From contig NZ_VFIE01000017.1 in assembly GCF_010119385.1 (NCBI RefSeq), positions 555,042 to 619,041 of the forward strand: a DNA stretch of 64,000 nt, read 5' to 3'. Each line of letters opens with the position of its first letter. Position 1 is the first letter of the stretch. Source of the stretch: Nesterenkonia haasae (GTDB lineage: Bacteria > Actinomycetota > Actinomycetes > Actinomycetales > Micrococcaceae). Under the pieces are notes generated by a model. The model saw only the letters and a list, made by a program, of their open reading frames with translations. It ran no database searches and was not told the DNA's origin. The position numbers and the translations under genes are program-made. Below are positions 31,749 to 41,604 of the stretch, piece after piece.

Positions 31749-32993
31749 ATGTCGAAACGTCTCGTTATCACCGGGCTCGGTGCCACCACTCCCCTTGGCG
31801 GTGACGTCAAGAGCACCTGGGATGCCGCTCTTGCCGGCACCCCTGGCGCCAAGACGCTCGAACACGACTGGGTCGAGCAGTATGACCTGCCGGTAACGTT
31901 CGCAGCAGAGGTGGCGGTAGAGCCTGCAGAGGTCCTTTCCCGGCCTGAGACACGCCGGATGGACAGATCGACTCAGTTAGGCATGGTGGCTGCGCGCGAA
32001 GCCTGGGCAGACGCCGGTCTGGAAGACGCTGACGTCGATGGAGAACGCCTGGCCGTCAGCTTTGCCACCGGGATCGGTGGAGTATGGACGCTGCTGAACT
32101 CGTGGGACACCTTGCGTGAGAAAGGTCCGCGGCGAGTCCTTCCGATGACCGTGCCTATGCTGATGCCCAATGGGGCATCCGGCGCTATCAGTCTGGCTTT
32201 CGGCGCTCAAGCTGGGGCGCGCACTGCGGTCTCCGCCTGTGCCTCCGGAGTAGAGGCACTCATTATGGCCATGGACCTGCTGAACTCAGGTGAGGTAGAC
32301 GTGGTATTGGCGGGCGGAACCGAAGCCGCTATTCACCCGCTCCCCCTCGCGGCATTCGCAAATATGCAAGCACTCTCACGGCGCAATGACGACCCTGGTG
32401 CGGCATCACGCCCTTATGACATTGACCGGGACGGCTTCGTCATGGGTGAAGGCGCCGGTGCCCTGATCATCGAAACACAGGAGCACGCTGAGGCACGCGG
32501 CGCCACTGCGTACGCCGAACTGGCCGGTGGAGCGGTCACCTCTGATGCGCACCACATCACGGCACCTGACCCAGAGGGCCAGGGTGCCACACGGGCTTTG
32601 CGCCGCGCACTTGCCTCAGCCGATGCCTCCGAAACGGATGTGACCCACGTCAACGCGCATGCGACCTCCACACCTCTCGGTGATGTCCCCGAATACGTGG
32701 CCATGAAGGCCGTTTTCGGTCAGCACCTGGAGTCGATCTGCGTCTCGGCCACCAAGTCACAGACGGGCCATCTCCTGGGTGCTGCCGGTGCCGTGGAGTC
32801 TGTACTGACCGTCAAGGCCCTGGCCGACCGCAAAGCTCCGGTGACCATTAACCTGGATAATCAGGACCAGAAGATCCCTCTCGATGTGGTGACCGGCTCC
32901 CCACGGGAACTCCGCGCGGACGACCAAGTGGGTATCTGCTCAAGCTTCGGCTTCGGAGGCCACAATGCTGTGGCTGCCTTCCGAACCGTTTGA
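31749..32993 (+). CDS. fabF: 3-oxoacyl-ACP synthase II
   Basis: 414 residues; ATG preceded by AGGAAAG. Condensing-enzyme triad: Cys in SACASGVEAL, His in VNAHATSTPLGD and His in KSQTGHLLGAAG. It elongates acyl-ACPs. Last gene of the fatty-acid operon. A short ACGCGT-ACCGC-ACGCGT palindrome follows the stop. Confidence 0.96.
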   Translation: MSKRLVITGLGATTPLGGDVKSTWDAALAGTPGAKTLEHDWVEQYDLPVTFAAEVAVEPAEVLSRPETRRMDRSTQLGMVAAREAWADAGLEDADVDGERLAVSFATGIGGVWTLLNSWDTLREKGPRRVLPMTVPMLMPNGASGAISLAFGAQAGARTAVSACASGVEALIMAMDLLNSGEVDVVLAGGTEAAIHPLPLAAFANMQALSRRNDDPGAASRPYDIDRDGFVMGEGAGALIIETQEHAEARGATAYAELAGGAVTSDAHHITAPDPEGQGATRALRRALASADASETDVTHVNAHATSTPLGDVPEYVAMKAVFGQHLESICVSATKSQTGHLLGAAGAVESVLTVKALADRKAPVTINLDNQDQKIPLDVVTGSPRELRADDQVGICSSFGFGGHNAVAAFRTV

Positions 32994-33063
32994 TACCGCG
33001 CCAACGCGCCGGCTCCTCATCACGCGTACCGCACGCGTAAAGTGAGGGACCTCGGCAGCGGAA

Positions 33064-33083
33064 TGGTGCCTAGTGGTGCCTAG
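33064..33083. repeat. 10-bp tandem duplication over the DUF3145 stop codon
   Basis: TGGTGCCTAG occurs twice in direct succession (33064-33073 and 33074-33083). The second copy contains the stop codon of the minus-strand DUF3145 gene. A simple replication-slippage product is the likely origin. Confidence 0.8.
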
Positions 33084-33583
33084 ACTGCGTGGCTCAGCCA
33101 ACGGACAGGAGCACCCTCGGCCGCATGCCTGAAGGGTTCCAACTCTTCATCCCAGGCTTCGCCTAGAGCAAGCGAAAGCTCCTGGTACATCACAGTGGGG
33201 TCGCCGACTCCAAGTTCGTATGCGTAGCGGATCCGGTCCTCAGAGACCATGATGTTGCCGGCTGTGTCTACTGTGGCGTGGAAGATTCCCAGTTCAGGGG
33301 TGTGCGACCATCGGGACCCGTCACAACCGGGCGACGGCTCTTCTGTCACCTCAAAGCGCAGATGACCCAATGCGCGCAGCGCAGATGCCATTTTGGCACC
33401 CAGGCCCTGTTTACCCTGCCAGGTCAGTTCGGCGCGGTGTGTTCCGGGCGCAGCAGGCTGCTGGACCCACGCAAAATCGACTCGTGCGTCCACAACTGAC
33501 GCTACTGCCCATTCAACGTGAGGGCAGAGCGCGCTGGGCGCCGAGTGGATGTGCAGGACACCCCTGGCCACATATTCCGACAT
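33080..33583 (-). CDS. DUF3145 protein
   Basis: 167 residues from the ATG at 33583, chosen because GGAGG lies 6 nt upstream and because the family begins close to RGVLHIHSAP. Other conserved segments are LCPHVEWAVASV and FEVTEEPSPGCDGSRW. Soluble protein of unknown function, conserved in actinobacteria downstream of fabF, which suggests a link with lipid or envelope metabolism, but there is no direct evidence. Confidence 0.85.
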   Translation of the reverse strand: MSEYVARGVLHIHSAPSALCPHVEWAVASVVDARVDFAWVQQPAAPGTHRAELTWQGKQGLGAKMASALRALGHLRFEVTEEPSPGCDGSRWSHTPELGIFHATVDTAGNIMVSEDRIRYAYELGVGDPTVMYQELSLALGEAWDEELEPFRHAAEGAPVRWLSHAV

Positions 33584-33722
33584 ATCCATCCTCCACATGT
33601 GCGTCTCGGTACGTCTTCCCCAACGGCCGGAACTGCTTCATGTGTGAAGGTGTGCGCCCTCATCTTAACAGGTATAGCTCGGTTTCGGCACCACCCGTTC
33701 GCTGACCCGGGCAGCGAGTCCA

Positions 33723-34646
33723 CTAAGCGCGCGGGTGTGCTTGTGCATACGCTTTGGCGAGTCGGTCAACGGAGATGTGTGTGTAGACCTGAGTGGTGGA
33801 CAGTGAAGCGTGGCCAAGCATCTCCTGAACGGTGCGCAGATCCGCTCCTCCGTCCAGCAGGTGCGTTGCTGCGCTGTGGCGCAGCGAGTGCGGCCCCCTT
33901 GCCGCCGTGGTACCCATGGCGGCAAGGGATTCATCGATCACCCGCCGCACAACGCGAACGTCGATTCGACCACCCCGTTGTCCGAGGAAAAGGGCATGGC
34001 CGCTGCGTTGATGCGCGAGTACTTTCCGGGCCTCATTCGTCCAGCGATGGAGCGCCTTTTCGGCTGGAATGCCGAACGGGACCACACGTTCTTTTCGTCC
34101 TTTTCCGAGTACTCGCAACATTCTGCGATCAGATTCGACCGACTCCAGATCCAGACCGGTGAGTTCTGAGACTCGGATCCCTGTCGCGTAAAGCAGTTCT
34201 ATGATGGCCTCGTCTCTGACGGCTGTGGCCCAACCGACCGGGTCAGTGTCCTTGATCCGACCATAGGCCTCACGCATGCTCTGCGCGGATTCCGTAAGCT
34301 GCTCCACGTGCCCGGCCTGCAGTACGTTTGGAAGGTGGTTGCCACGTGGCGCGGATTTGAGCCTGACGGCCGGATCCTCTGTGAGGTGGCCGCGCTTATA
34401 GGCCCAACCTGAGAAAGTGCGCACTGAGGCCGTCTTCCGATTCAGGGTGCTGCGAGCCAGTCCGGCAGAGTGCAGCTCGGCCAACCATGTTCGCAACGTA
34501 GCCAGGCGAAGATTTGCTAGACCCTGCGAATGCTCACTGAGCTGCAGTAGGTCGCTGGTGTAACCACGGACCGTATGCTCGGAGAGCCGGCGTTCGTGAC
34601 GCAGGTGCGCAACAAATTCTTCAAGCAGCGGGTCGGGTTGTTCCAT
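33723..34646 (-). CDS. xerC: Tyrosine recombinase XerC
   Basis: 307 residues. N-terminal SAM-like core-binding domain, then the catalytic domain with Arg in ATGIRVSEL, Lys in GKGRKERVV, HSLRHSAATH, and the His and Tyr in LGHASLSTTQVYTH. Complete catalytic set. It resolves chromosome dimers at dif with XerD. Its place beside dprA and comM is the usual housekeeping location, so it is not a phage integrase. Confidence 0.93.
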   Translation of the reverse strand: MEQPDPLLEEFVAHLRHERRLSEHTVRGYTSDLLQLSEHSQGLANLRLATLRTWLAELHSAGLARSTLNRKTASVRTFSGWAYKRGHLTEDPAVRLKSAPRGNHLPNVLQAGHVEQLTESAQSMREAYGRIKDTDPVGWATAVRDEAIIELLYATGIRVSELTGLDLESVESDRRMLRVLGKGRKERVVPFGIPAEKALHRWTNEARKVLAHQRSGHALFLGQRGGRIDVRVVRRVIDESLAAMGTTAARGPHSLRHSAATHLLDGGADLRTVQEMLGHASLSTTQVYTHISVDRLAKAYAQAHPRA

Positions 34647-34796
34647 GCTGGGCAGTCTAGACAGAGCACAGAGTTATGGCGTCAAACCGCGCCGGTGGCC
34701 GAATAGTCTTATTGCTACGGACTCTTGGAAGGTCGGCATGGAAATGGCACGAAAGCCCTATGCCGAAGGATGCTGGGTCTCGACTGGCCTGCAGGT

Positions 34797-36095
34797 TCAG
34801 CTTCGGGAACCGCGTGAGGGCGCGCTGCGACCCCATCCGCCTTGGGTTCGGCGCACCAGCTTCCTCCTCTCAAGCCTGCTCAGGCCTCCATAAATCTGCG
34901 GCATTGGTAGTCCCGCAATTGCTGATAGGCGACCCGGCGTGGTGACTCTCCGAACCGGGAGAGCATCGTAGATGCGCCGTGCCACCTCATCGAGACCGTC
35001 GACGACCGAGGGAGAGTCGTCATTGGTGACGTGGTCCTGGACTGTCTCGATACAGTCCTGGCCTTCGGCTCCGGGGTGGGGTGTTGCTGCAGCGACAAGT
35101 TCCAGGATGTCTGCGGCGTCTGTCACTACCTGAGCGGGAGTGTGCCGCAGGAGGCGGTGGCAGCCCGCCGAGCTCACGGAGAAGACGCTGCCCGGGACGA
35201 CTCCCACGGGGCGGCCGATGTCCAGCGCGTGGTGAGCTGTCGACAATGCGCCTGAGCGCCACCGTGCTTCCACGACAACAACTGCGGCGGCCAATGCTGC
35301 GATGAGTCGATTTCGCTGGAGGAACCTGTGTCTGGTGGGGGCCGACCCCGGCGCCATCTCACTCAACACCATGCCCTGCTTCAGGAGGTCTCGGAGCAAC
35401 CGGTCATTACCCGCTGGATAGAGCCTGTCCACTCCCCCCGCCAAGACGGCAACGCCAGGCCAATGACCGTGCTGCGCGCCTGCCACAGAACCTCTGTGTG
35501 CTGCGGCGTCGATACCGTAGGCTCCACCGGAGATGACCGTCACACTGTGTCCGGCGAGCTCTCGGGCCGCCTCCCAGGCAACGTGGCCTCCATAGTCTGT
35601 CATTTCACGAGAACCAACGAGTGCGACGCTCCGACCAGCACCTGGAAGGCGTCCCCAAACTTCTCGGTACGGGTCGCTGTCGCCTCCAGCGAGTCTGAAC
35701 CATAGAGCAAGTGGTTGGGCGGGACCGAGGTCCTCAAGTTGTCGCGGCCAAGCAGCGTCCTCAGGGATCAGAAGTCCCCCTCCCTGGCGGCGCAGAGAGT
35801 TCAACATCTGCGTGTCGCCAATCTGGGGCAGCCGGGTCCGCCAGCGCTCCAACGCTTCAGACAGTTTCCGCTGTCGCGGCATCAGCCCCGCGGATTCCGC
35901 TGCTTCTCCCACCGTATGCTGCTGGAGAGCAGTGGGCTCACGACCTGAGCGGATCAGCTCCACCGCCTCGTCAGCACCTAGTGCGGCAACGGCGAGCTGA
36001 CCCAGAAGATCGCCAGGTTCGATGAGTCGACTGAGATCTGCGCGAGCCTGCCTGGTTTCCTCTGGTGCCCATGTCGGACAATCGTCAGCCAGCAT
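34797..36095 (-). CDS. dprA: DNA-processing protein DprA
   Basis: 432 residues. Rossmann-like DprA core (SVALVGSREMTDYGGHVAWE, SGGAYGIDAAAHRG, VLAGGVDRLYPAGNDRL), which loads RecA on incoming single-stranded DNA, followed by a C-terminal winged-helix DML1-like domain (SAIAGLPMPQIYGGLSRLE). Follows comM by 9 bp. The stretch between dprA and xerC (34647-34796) contains no recognised feature. Confidence 0.93.
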   Translation of the reverse strand: MLADDCPTWAPEETRQARADLSRLIEPGDLLGQLAVAALGADEAVELIRSGREPTALQQHTVGEAAESAGLMPRQRKLSEALERWRTRLPQIGDTQMLNSLRRQGGGLLIPEDAAWPRQLEDLGPAQPLALWFRLAGGDSDPYREVWGRLPGAGRSVALVGSREMTDYGGHVAWEAARELAGHSVTVISGGAYGIDAAAHRGSVAGAQHGHWPGVAVLAGGVDRLYPAGNDRLLRDLLKQGMVLSEMAPGSAPTRHRFLQRNRLIAALAAAVVVVEARWRSGALSTAHHALDIGRPVGVVPGSVFSVSSAGCHRLLRHTPAQVVTDAADILELVAAATPHPGAEGQDCIETVQDHVTNDDSPSVVDGLDEVARRIYDALPVRRVTTPGRLSAIAGLPMPQIYGGLSRLERRKLVRRTQGGWGRSAPSRGSRS

Positions 36096-36104
36096 TCCTT
36101 CTCC

Positions 36105-37661
36105 TCAACGTCGCACACCGACATGCCGCAGGTGCATGGCAATGTCTATTTCTTCGTCGTCTGGGCACTCTTTGAGCGAAATATCCGACAATGTCCAGGC
36201 AAGCCGCAAAACACGAACGTAACCGCGAAGCGAAATCTGAGCTCGATCCAGACTCGCGTCGAGGGCCTTCAAACTGCTCCGCGGCAGCCGCAGCTCATTG
36301 GACAACAGGCTCAACGGTGCCTGGCTATTGAGCTTCAGTCCGTAGGGGGCCAGCCGGTAGGCCTGACGTTGCCGAGCCTGTTGGACCCGCCGCGCCACTT
36401 GTGCCGAGCACTCGCCGGTCTCCTCCAGCGTCAAGGCGGCTGATTGCGGACGATCCACCTGCACGTGAACATCCACTCGGTCCAGTAGCGGCCCGGATAG
36501 ACGGCTGAGGTAGTTTCGGCGTTGAGCCACTGAACAGACGCACTGTCTTCCCGAACCCACGTTCATTCCGCAGGGGCATGGGTTGGCCGCTAGAACGAGC
36601 TGGAAGCTGGCAGGGTAGGTGACCTGTCCAGCCGACCGATGAAGAGTGATCGCGCCCCTCTCCAACGGTTGCCGAAGAGAGTCGAGAACATGGCGGTGGA
36701 ACTCTGGAGTCTCATCGAGAAAAAGTACTCCCAGATGGGCCCGCGTGGCGGCACCCGGGCCTGGGATTTTGCTTCCTCCGCCGAGGATGGAGGCAGCTGA
36801 CGCACTGTGGTGGGGTGCTTCGAACGGGCGGCGGCGCTGCAGCCGAGTAACGCTCGTGGCACCGGAACTAATCGAGGCTATAGCCGTAGCGACCATCGAC
36901 TCTTCATCATCTAGCGGCGGAAGAATCGAAGGGAGCCTCTCGGCCAACATGGTCTTTCCTGCTCCCGGTGCGCCCATGAGCAACATATGGTGGCCCCCAG
37001 CAGCTGCTACTTCCAGGGCGAATCGAGCCTCCTGCTGTCCCCTCACGTCAGCGAGGTCTCGTTCGTGCTCGAGGTCTGGGTTGGCGCTACGGCCCGCACC
37101 GCCGGCAATGTGCTGAACGAGTGTCTCCGGCGCGCGAAGGACTCGGTCAGCTTTTGGCGCACGAAAGTGATATGCAACAGGCAGCACATGGTCAGCCGCC
37201 AGTACCTCCACCCCGGACACCAGCGCCGCCTCGGCAGCGTTTTCGGCGGAGACCACCACAGTGCGAATACCTGACTTGGAGGCGGCTACCACCGATGGTA
37301 GTACGCCTTTCACACCCCGGAGCCGGCCGTCCAAACCCAGTTCGGCGAGGAATACGGTATCAGCGGTTCCCTCCACATATCCGTCGGCAGCCCACGCACT
37401 CATCAGAATTGCTAGGTCAAGACCGGATCCTGACTTCGGCAGTGAGGCAGGAAACAGATTGACGGTGAGTCTCCGGCGTGGCAGATTCAGACCCGCATTT
37501 TTGGCTGCTGACCTTATGCGGTCCTGGCTCTCTCTGAGAGCGGCGTCGGGTAGGCCCAGTAGAACAAAGGCTGGCAAGGTCTGTCCGATATCGGCTTCGA
37601 CCTCGATGAGCCAACCTTCCATGCCGATCAGCACCACAGAGCGGGCGCGACCCATACTCAT
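36105..37661 (-). CDS. comM: YifB/ComM-family Mg-chelatase-like ATPase
   Basis: 518 residues. N-terminal Lon-protease-like domain (ChlI), AAA+ core with Walker A GAPGAGKTML and Walker B VLFLDETPEF, Cys-containing insert (NPCPCGMNVGSGRQCVC) and C-terminal ChlI domain. ComM homologues promote branch migration during recombination of imported DNA. It overlaps yraN by 4 bp and precedes dprA. Confidence 0.93.
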   Translation of the reverse strand: MSMGRARSVVLIGMEGWLIEVEADIGQTLPAFVLLGLPDAALRESQDRIRSAAKNAGLNLPRRRLTVNLFPASLPKSGSGLDLAILMSAWAADGYVEGTADTVFLAELGLDGRLRGVKGVLPSVVAASKSGIRTVVVSAENAAEAALVSGVEVLAADHVLPVAYHFRAPKADRVLRAPETLVQHIAGGAGRSANPDLEHERDLADVRGQQEARFALEVAAAGGHHMLLMGAPGAGKTMLAERLPSILPPLDDEESMVATAIASISSGATSVTRLQRRRPFEAPHHSASAASILGGGSKIPGPGAATRAHLGVLFLDETPEFHRHVLDSLRQPLERGAITLHRSAGQVTYPASFQLVLAANPCPCGMNVGSGRQCVCSVAQRRNYLSRLSGPLLDRVDVHVQVDRPQSAALTLEETGECSAQVARRVQQARQRQAYRLAPYGLKLNSQAPLSLLSNELRLPRSSLKALDASLDRAQISLRGYVRVLRLAWTLSDISLKECPDDEEIDIAMHLRHVGVRR

Positions 37662-38029
37662 GAAATGTCCTTGAGATGCTCAAGAACAGCTGAGTTCTCT
37701 CCTTCGACGTTTTCCCGTTCCAAGAGAACCGCAATCGCATCCACGCGCTTCCGGGCGGGCTTTAGTCGCCGGTGAGCCGCATACTCTATGAGCAGCCTGT
37801 GCAGCCTTCTGAGTTTCGGCTCAGTGATGGCTTCGAAGGGGTGGCCGAAGCCCACACCACGACGAGTCTTAACCTCAACAGCGACCAAGTCTTTGTGGTC
37901 CATGGTGATCAAGTCGAGCTCCCCGGTGGGAGTCCGCCAACGGCGCTCCAGTATCCGGTGGCCGCTTTCCACGAGGTATTCGGCGGCTTTATCCTCACCC
38001 ACCAGTCCTGTCCGGTCCTTGCTCCGCAT
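37658..38029 (-). CDS. yraN: UPF0102 protein YraN
   Basis: 123 residues from the ATG at 38029, which has AAAGGAG 5 nt upstream; a frame open 43 codons further upstream is rejected because family members start here. Endonuclease-like fold (GEDKAAEYLVESGHRILERRW, with E, D and VEVKTR of a restriction-endonuclease-like site). Role unknown, always near comM-dprA. In-frame overlap ATGA with comM. Confidence 0.9.
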   Translation of the reverse strand: MRSKDRTGLVGEDKAAEYLVESGHRILERRWRTPTGELDLITMDHKDLVAVEVKTRRGVGFGHPFEAITEPKLRRLHRLLIEYAAHRRLKPARKRVDAIAVLLERENVEGENSAVLEHLKDIS

Positions 38030-38239
38030 GGGCGCTCCTTTCACCTGTCCGTGAGCACCAGAATGCGCTCTGCGAACGGGCCGGTGAGCGGCGCGTGAAG
38101 AGACTGTGGAGACCTCGGCGTGTGAGGGGGCAGGACCACCGATTGGGGATAAGCTCACGTGCCTGCGGAGGCAAGCAGCTGCCGCGAACGTCAGATCACG
38201 ACACCTGTCTCAGGCCGAGCAGCGTAATTCCGGGGCTCC

Positions 38240-38926
38240 TCAGAGGCCGGGCAGTGTCTCCAACCCAAGATTCCAGGATTGTCGGTGGTGCGTTGTCGGA
38301 CCTCGCGTGAGGATGGCCGCGCGGTGAGCGACGGACCCGTAACCCTTGTTGGACTCCCAGCCGAACTCAGGGTGTTCGCCAGCCAACTCAGTCATCAGTC
38401 CGTCTCGTTCCACCTTGGCCAGAACGGAGGCGCAGGCTACGGACAGCGACTTGGTATCTGCCTTGGCCATAGTGGTGACCGGGACTTCGGCTTGGATCCA
38501 GTCGTGGATTCCGTCAAGAATAATGTGGTCCACAGGGCGACCCAACTGTTCGTGAACCGAGGCTAGAGCTGCTCGGCCTGCGGCGCCCATTGCGGAAGTG
38601 AGTCCCGCGGCGTCGATTGTCTGTGGCGCGGAATGTTGGACGCTGAATGCCTTGGCGTGCTGGCAGATCGAAGGCTTCCACCTGGTCCGGGCGGGCGCAG
38701 ATAGCAGCTTCGAGTCCCGCACTCCGTCGAGTGCCTGCCAGACGCCGGTGCCTGAGGAACGGACTTCGTTCGGGAGTTTGTGAAGGTCGATCACAACGAT
38801 TCCAACGGTCACCGGCCCTGCCAGAGCACCCCGTCCGACTTCATCGACGCCTGCAATAAACCGGGAGCCAGTCCGCTCAGCCAGTGCCAGCTCTGGAAGC
38901 AGGGTGGCGTTGATGCTGCGATTCAC
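38240..38926 (-). CDS. rnhB: Ribonuclease HII
   Basis: 228 residues, GTG start overlapping the lepB stop. Active-site motif GVDEVGRGALAGP (Asp-Glu) near residue 25, later Asp in VDHIILDG and in KADTKSLSVACASVLAKV. It removes ribonucleotides from DNA. The 210 bp between it and yraN hold no gene; many relatives have a DUF2469 gene there. Confidence 0.94.
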   Translation of the reverse strand: MNRSINATLLPELALAERTGSRFIAGVDEVGRGALAGPVTVGIVVIDLHKLPNEVRSSGTGVWQALDGVRDSKLLSAPARTRWKPSICQHAKAFSVQHSAPQTIDAAGLTSAMGAAGRAALASVHEQLGRPVDHIILDGIHDWIQAEVPVTTMAKADTKSLSVACASVLAKVERDGLMTELAGEHPEFGWESNKGYGSVAHRAAILTRGPTTHHRQSWNLGLETLPGL

Positions 38927-39642
38927 TGCGGCTCTGGGACTGTCTCAAACGGGTCCCGCTCGTTACCTCCGCCACCCCAGCGATCCACCGGCCAGACGAT
39001 GCTCAGGGTGCGGCCAATGATGTCATCCTCCGGTACTGCTCCCTGGTCAGGTTCCTCAACATGGGAGCGGGAGTCTGCGGAGGCAGAGCGATTATCTCCC
39101 AGGAGCCACACGTGACCTTCTGGGACGGTGACGTCGAAACTGGAGGCAGATGGCTCCGTCCCGGGGAACAGATACGGCTCGTCGATCGGCTCTCCGTTGA
39201 CGAGGATACGCCCGTCCTCGTCACAGCATTCGACCTCGTCTCCTTCAAGTCCGATCACCCGTTTAACCACGTAGTGGCTTGAAGTGTCCGGGGACAGCCC
39301 GATGAAAATCAGTGCCTCTTGAACGGAGCTGGTCTCCGGGGCGGGGCTCCCCCACCAGCTGCGGGTGTCCTCGAAGACGACCACATCGCCGCGTTCTATG
39401 TCCATCACTCCGGGAGCCAGGAGGTTTACCACGATCCTGTCGTCGACTTCCAATGTGGGCTGCATGGACTCCGAGGGAATGTAGAAGGCTCGTAGCAGGA
39501 ATGTCTTGATGATGAAGGAAATGACGACCGCCATGACAACGATCACCGCGAGTTCGATGAAGAACGAAACCGCCCAATGGCGCTTCTTCTCAGCCGGCTG
39601 CTCGTGGCCGGAAGCCTCGGGGGGACCCTCCGCAGCGCTCAC
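38923..39642 (-). CDS. lepB: Signal peptidase I (second copy)
   Basis: 239 residues. One N-terminal membrane anchor (FFIELAVIVVMAVVISFII), catalytic Ser in SESMQPTL and catalytic Lys in KRVIGLEGD. Type I signal peptidase that cleaves exported proteins on the outer side of the membrane. Overlaps the first copy upstream by ATGA and rnhB downstream; tandem copies are known in Micrococcales. Confidence 0.94.
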   Translation of the reverse strand: MSAAEGPPEASGHEQPAEKKRHWAVSFFIELAVIVVMAVVISFIIKTFLLRAFYIPSESMQPTLEVDDRIVVNLLAPGVMDIERGDVVVFEDTRSWWGSPAPETSSVQEALIFIGLSPDTSSHYVVKRVIGLEGDEVECCDEDGRILVNGEPIDEPYLFPGTEPSASSFDVTVPEGHVWLLGDNRSASADSRSHVEEPDQGAVPEDDIIGRTLSIVWPVDRWGGGGNERDPFETVPEPQ

Positions 39643-40340
39643 CGCAGGCCTCCTTCAAGGTCACGTCGGTCCTCCCATGGCCAGACCACGGAGGTGGCCA
39701 GACCGATGATTCGATCTTCGCTGATCATACCGCCACCGGGTGCGCCCAGGAGGTCTCGAGAGTCGACTGACTCCCCTCGGTTGTCCCCCATCACCCAAAT
39801 TCGCCCTTCTGGGACGAGCGCTTCGAATGTCAGATCTGAGGCTGGCTGCTCTGGACTCACCTGCTCAGGGAGGTAGCCCTCAACTATGGGTTCGCCGTTG
39901 ACTGTCAGCTGTCCTGAGTCGTCGCAGCAGCTCACCAAGTCTCCTTCGGCACCGATAACGCGCTTGACGTAGACGTGGGGTGCGGGTCCCAGGCCGATCC
40001 AATGCCCCATAGTCTCGAGGGTGCGGGTCAAGCTGGGACCGCCTTGGTACGGAGTAAAGGACCCTTCTCCGTCGAAGACCACAATGTCGCCACGTTGAAC
40101 ACCACCCTCATCGGGATAGTTCTTCACGACAGCGATTCGTTCACCATCGCGCAAAGTGGGGTGCATAGATTCTTGGTTGACCGCGTAGAGATCCACCGTG
40201 GAGACTCGGAGCAGCGTACTAATAATCAAGGCGAGGATGATGACGACGCCGGTAACGACCACCCAGCGGCGCGGGGGCTTTAACAGCCGCGAGCCCCGGG
40301 ACTCGGAGCTGGGCTCAGCAGTCTCGGGGCTCGCGGGCAC
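39639..40340 (-). CDS. lepB: Signal peptidase I (first copy)
   Basis: 233 residues if GTG at 40340 is the start; the open frame continues into rplS but that part is not coding. Membrane anchor WVVVTGVVIILALIISTLL, catalytic Ser in NQESMHPTL, Lys in VKRVIGAEGD. The start has no convincing ribosome binding site, so it is uncertain. It is more divergent in its C-terminal insert (CCDDSGQ ...) than the second copy, so the two may differ in substrates. Confidence 0.9.
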   Translation of the reverse strand: MPASPETAEPSSESRGSRLLKPPRRWVVVTGVVIILALIISTLLRVSTVDLYAVNQESMHPTLRDGERIAVVKNYPDEGGVQRGDIVVFDGEGSFTPYQGGPSLTRTLETMGHWIGLGPAPHVYVKRVIGAEGDLVSCCDDSGQLTVNGEPIVEGYLPEQVSPEQPASDLTFEALVPEGRIWVMGDNRGESVDSRDLLGAPGGGMISEDRIIGLATSVVWPWEDRRDLEGGLR

Positions 40341-40377
40341 GTTCAGGATGCTTTGGCGTGGAGTCGGCGCTGAAAGA

Positions 40378-40773
40378 TCAGGCCTCGACGACTTCCTCCA
40401 CGTCCTGTCCCTGAGCACGGGCGACCTGGGACTCGCGCTTTTCGGGGATGCGCGCAGCCTTACCGTGGCGGTCGCGCATGTAGTAGAGCTTGGCACGGCG
40501 AACGTCACCACGCGCACTGACCTCGATCTTGTCGATCACTGGAGAGTGCACCGGGAAGGTACGCTCCACCCCGACGCCGAAGGACACTTTACGAACGGTG
40601 AAGGTTTCGCGCAGACCTGAGCCCTGGCGTCCGAGGACGTAGCCTTTGAAGATCTGGACACGAGTGGTTTTGCCTTCCACGATGTTCACGTGGACGTTGA
40701 CGGTGTCACCCGGACCGAATTCCGGGACGTCGCTGCGCTGGCTGGCGGCATCAACATAGTCGAGTTTCTGCAT
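40378..40773 (-). CDS. rplS: 50S ribosomal protein L19
   Basis: 131 residues from the ATG at 40773 with GGAGGAG upstream; starts [11 protein letters not shown]. Matches L19 ([45 protein letters not shown]). First gene of the rplS-lepB-lepB-rnhB-yraN-comM-dprA run. Confidence 0.97.
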   Translation of the reverse strand: MQKLDYVDAASQRSDVPEFGPGDTVNVHVNIVEGKTTRVQIFKGYVLGRQGSGLRETFTVRKVSFGVGVERTFPVHSPVIDKIEVSARGDVRRAKLYYMRDRHGKAARIPEKRESQVARAQGQDVEEVVEA

Positions 40774-41163
40774 GGTTTCTCCTCCAGAGGCTGCCACAGG
40801 TCAACTCCCTGATATCGGGGACCCTGGCCGGCTGCGCCTGAGGCGCTTGCGGCACTGGTCGAAAGTCTCAGTGTTCCGGTGCGAACCGAATGTTCATCCA
40901 CCGGGTCCTGGCTGTCCGGCGCCCCTCCCCTGTGGCAGAGTCGGCACCCAGCAGGCACAGCACTCCATCTTATGCGCTCGCTCAGGTTTTATCCACTTTC
41001 GGGATTCGCGAGTTCACAGGGGTTGTTTTTCGCTCAGCGCCCAAAAACCCCCGTGGAGGTGCTTTGGGCCTCGCACCGTGGGTGGGGTCTCCCGTACCGT
41101 GGTCCGGAACGGCGCAGCCGTTGATGATCCGAAGAGTGAGTAGAGACTGGAGAGAGACTAATC
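40774..41163. other. 390-bp gene-free stretch between rplS and the SseB-like gene
   Basis: Holds the divergent promoters. For rplS a candidate is TGGATA (plus coordinates 40990-40995), 17 nt, TAAGAT (40967-40972), read on the minus strand, giving a leader of about 190 nt. Near 41020-41055 there is an A/T-rich fold (GTTTTT ... AAAAAC flanked by GGGG and CCCC). No open frame here looks coding. Confidence 0.5.
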
Positions 41164-41604
41164 ATGACTGAAGCAGCTACTGAGAACGTTCCCGACCTGC
41201 AGCAGGCTCTGAAGGATGCCACTGAGAATCGAACAGACGAGGGGTTCCTGCAGGATGATGTCACCAATGTCCTCAACGCCTTCTTGAACAGCCCTGTGTA
41301 TGTGGCCAGTTCTGAGGACCCTCAGGGCGAAGAGGGAACCAATCTCTTGATGGTCCAGGACAACGAAGGCAATGCGCTGCCTGTGCTGTTTACCACACCG
41401 GAGGCCGCTGGAGAGCACGAAGAACAGGCTCCTCATGTGGTCCAGACCAATGGAATCACCTTGGTCCAGTCACTCAAGGACGTTGGCGTGGTTCTCGATC
41501 CGATGAGTGATCACCAGTTCCTGATTCCAGCTGAGCAGATGGGTTCAATGCGCAGCTTCGTTGAAGAGCGCCTGGCGGAAGCTGAGCCCGCTCAGGACGA
41601 CTGA
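41164..41604 (+). CDS. SseB N-terminal-domain protein
   Basis: 146 residues, ATG with GGAGAG upstream. Matches the SseB N-terminal family ([29 protein letters not shown], followed by a [13 protein letters not shown] segment near the end). Small soluble acidic protein of unknown function, often seen in actinobacteria. The 3' end overlaps the convergent trmD by 13 bp. Confidence 0.75.
   Translation: MTEAATENVPDLQQALKDATENRTDEGFLQDDVTNVLNAFLNSPVYVASSEDPQGEEGTNLLMVQDNEGNALPVLFTTPEAAGEHEEQAPHVVQTNGITLVQSLKDVGVVLDPMSDHQFLIPAEQMGSMRSFVEERLAEAEPAQDD

Noticed and set aside
33723..34646. Tyrosine recombinase as a mobile-element integrase
   Set aside because: Complete XerC beside dprA, comM and rnhB; no attachment repeats, tRNA or phage genes nearby.
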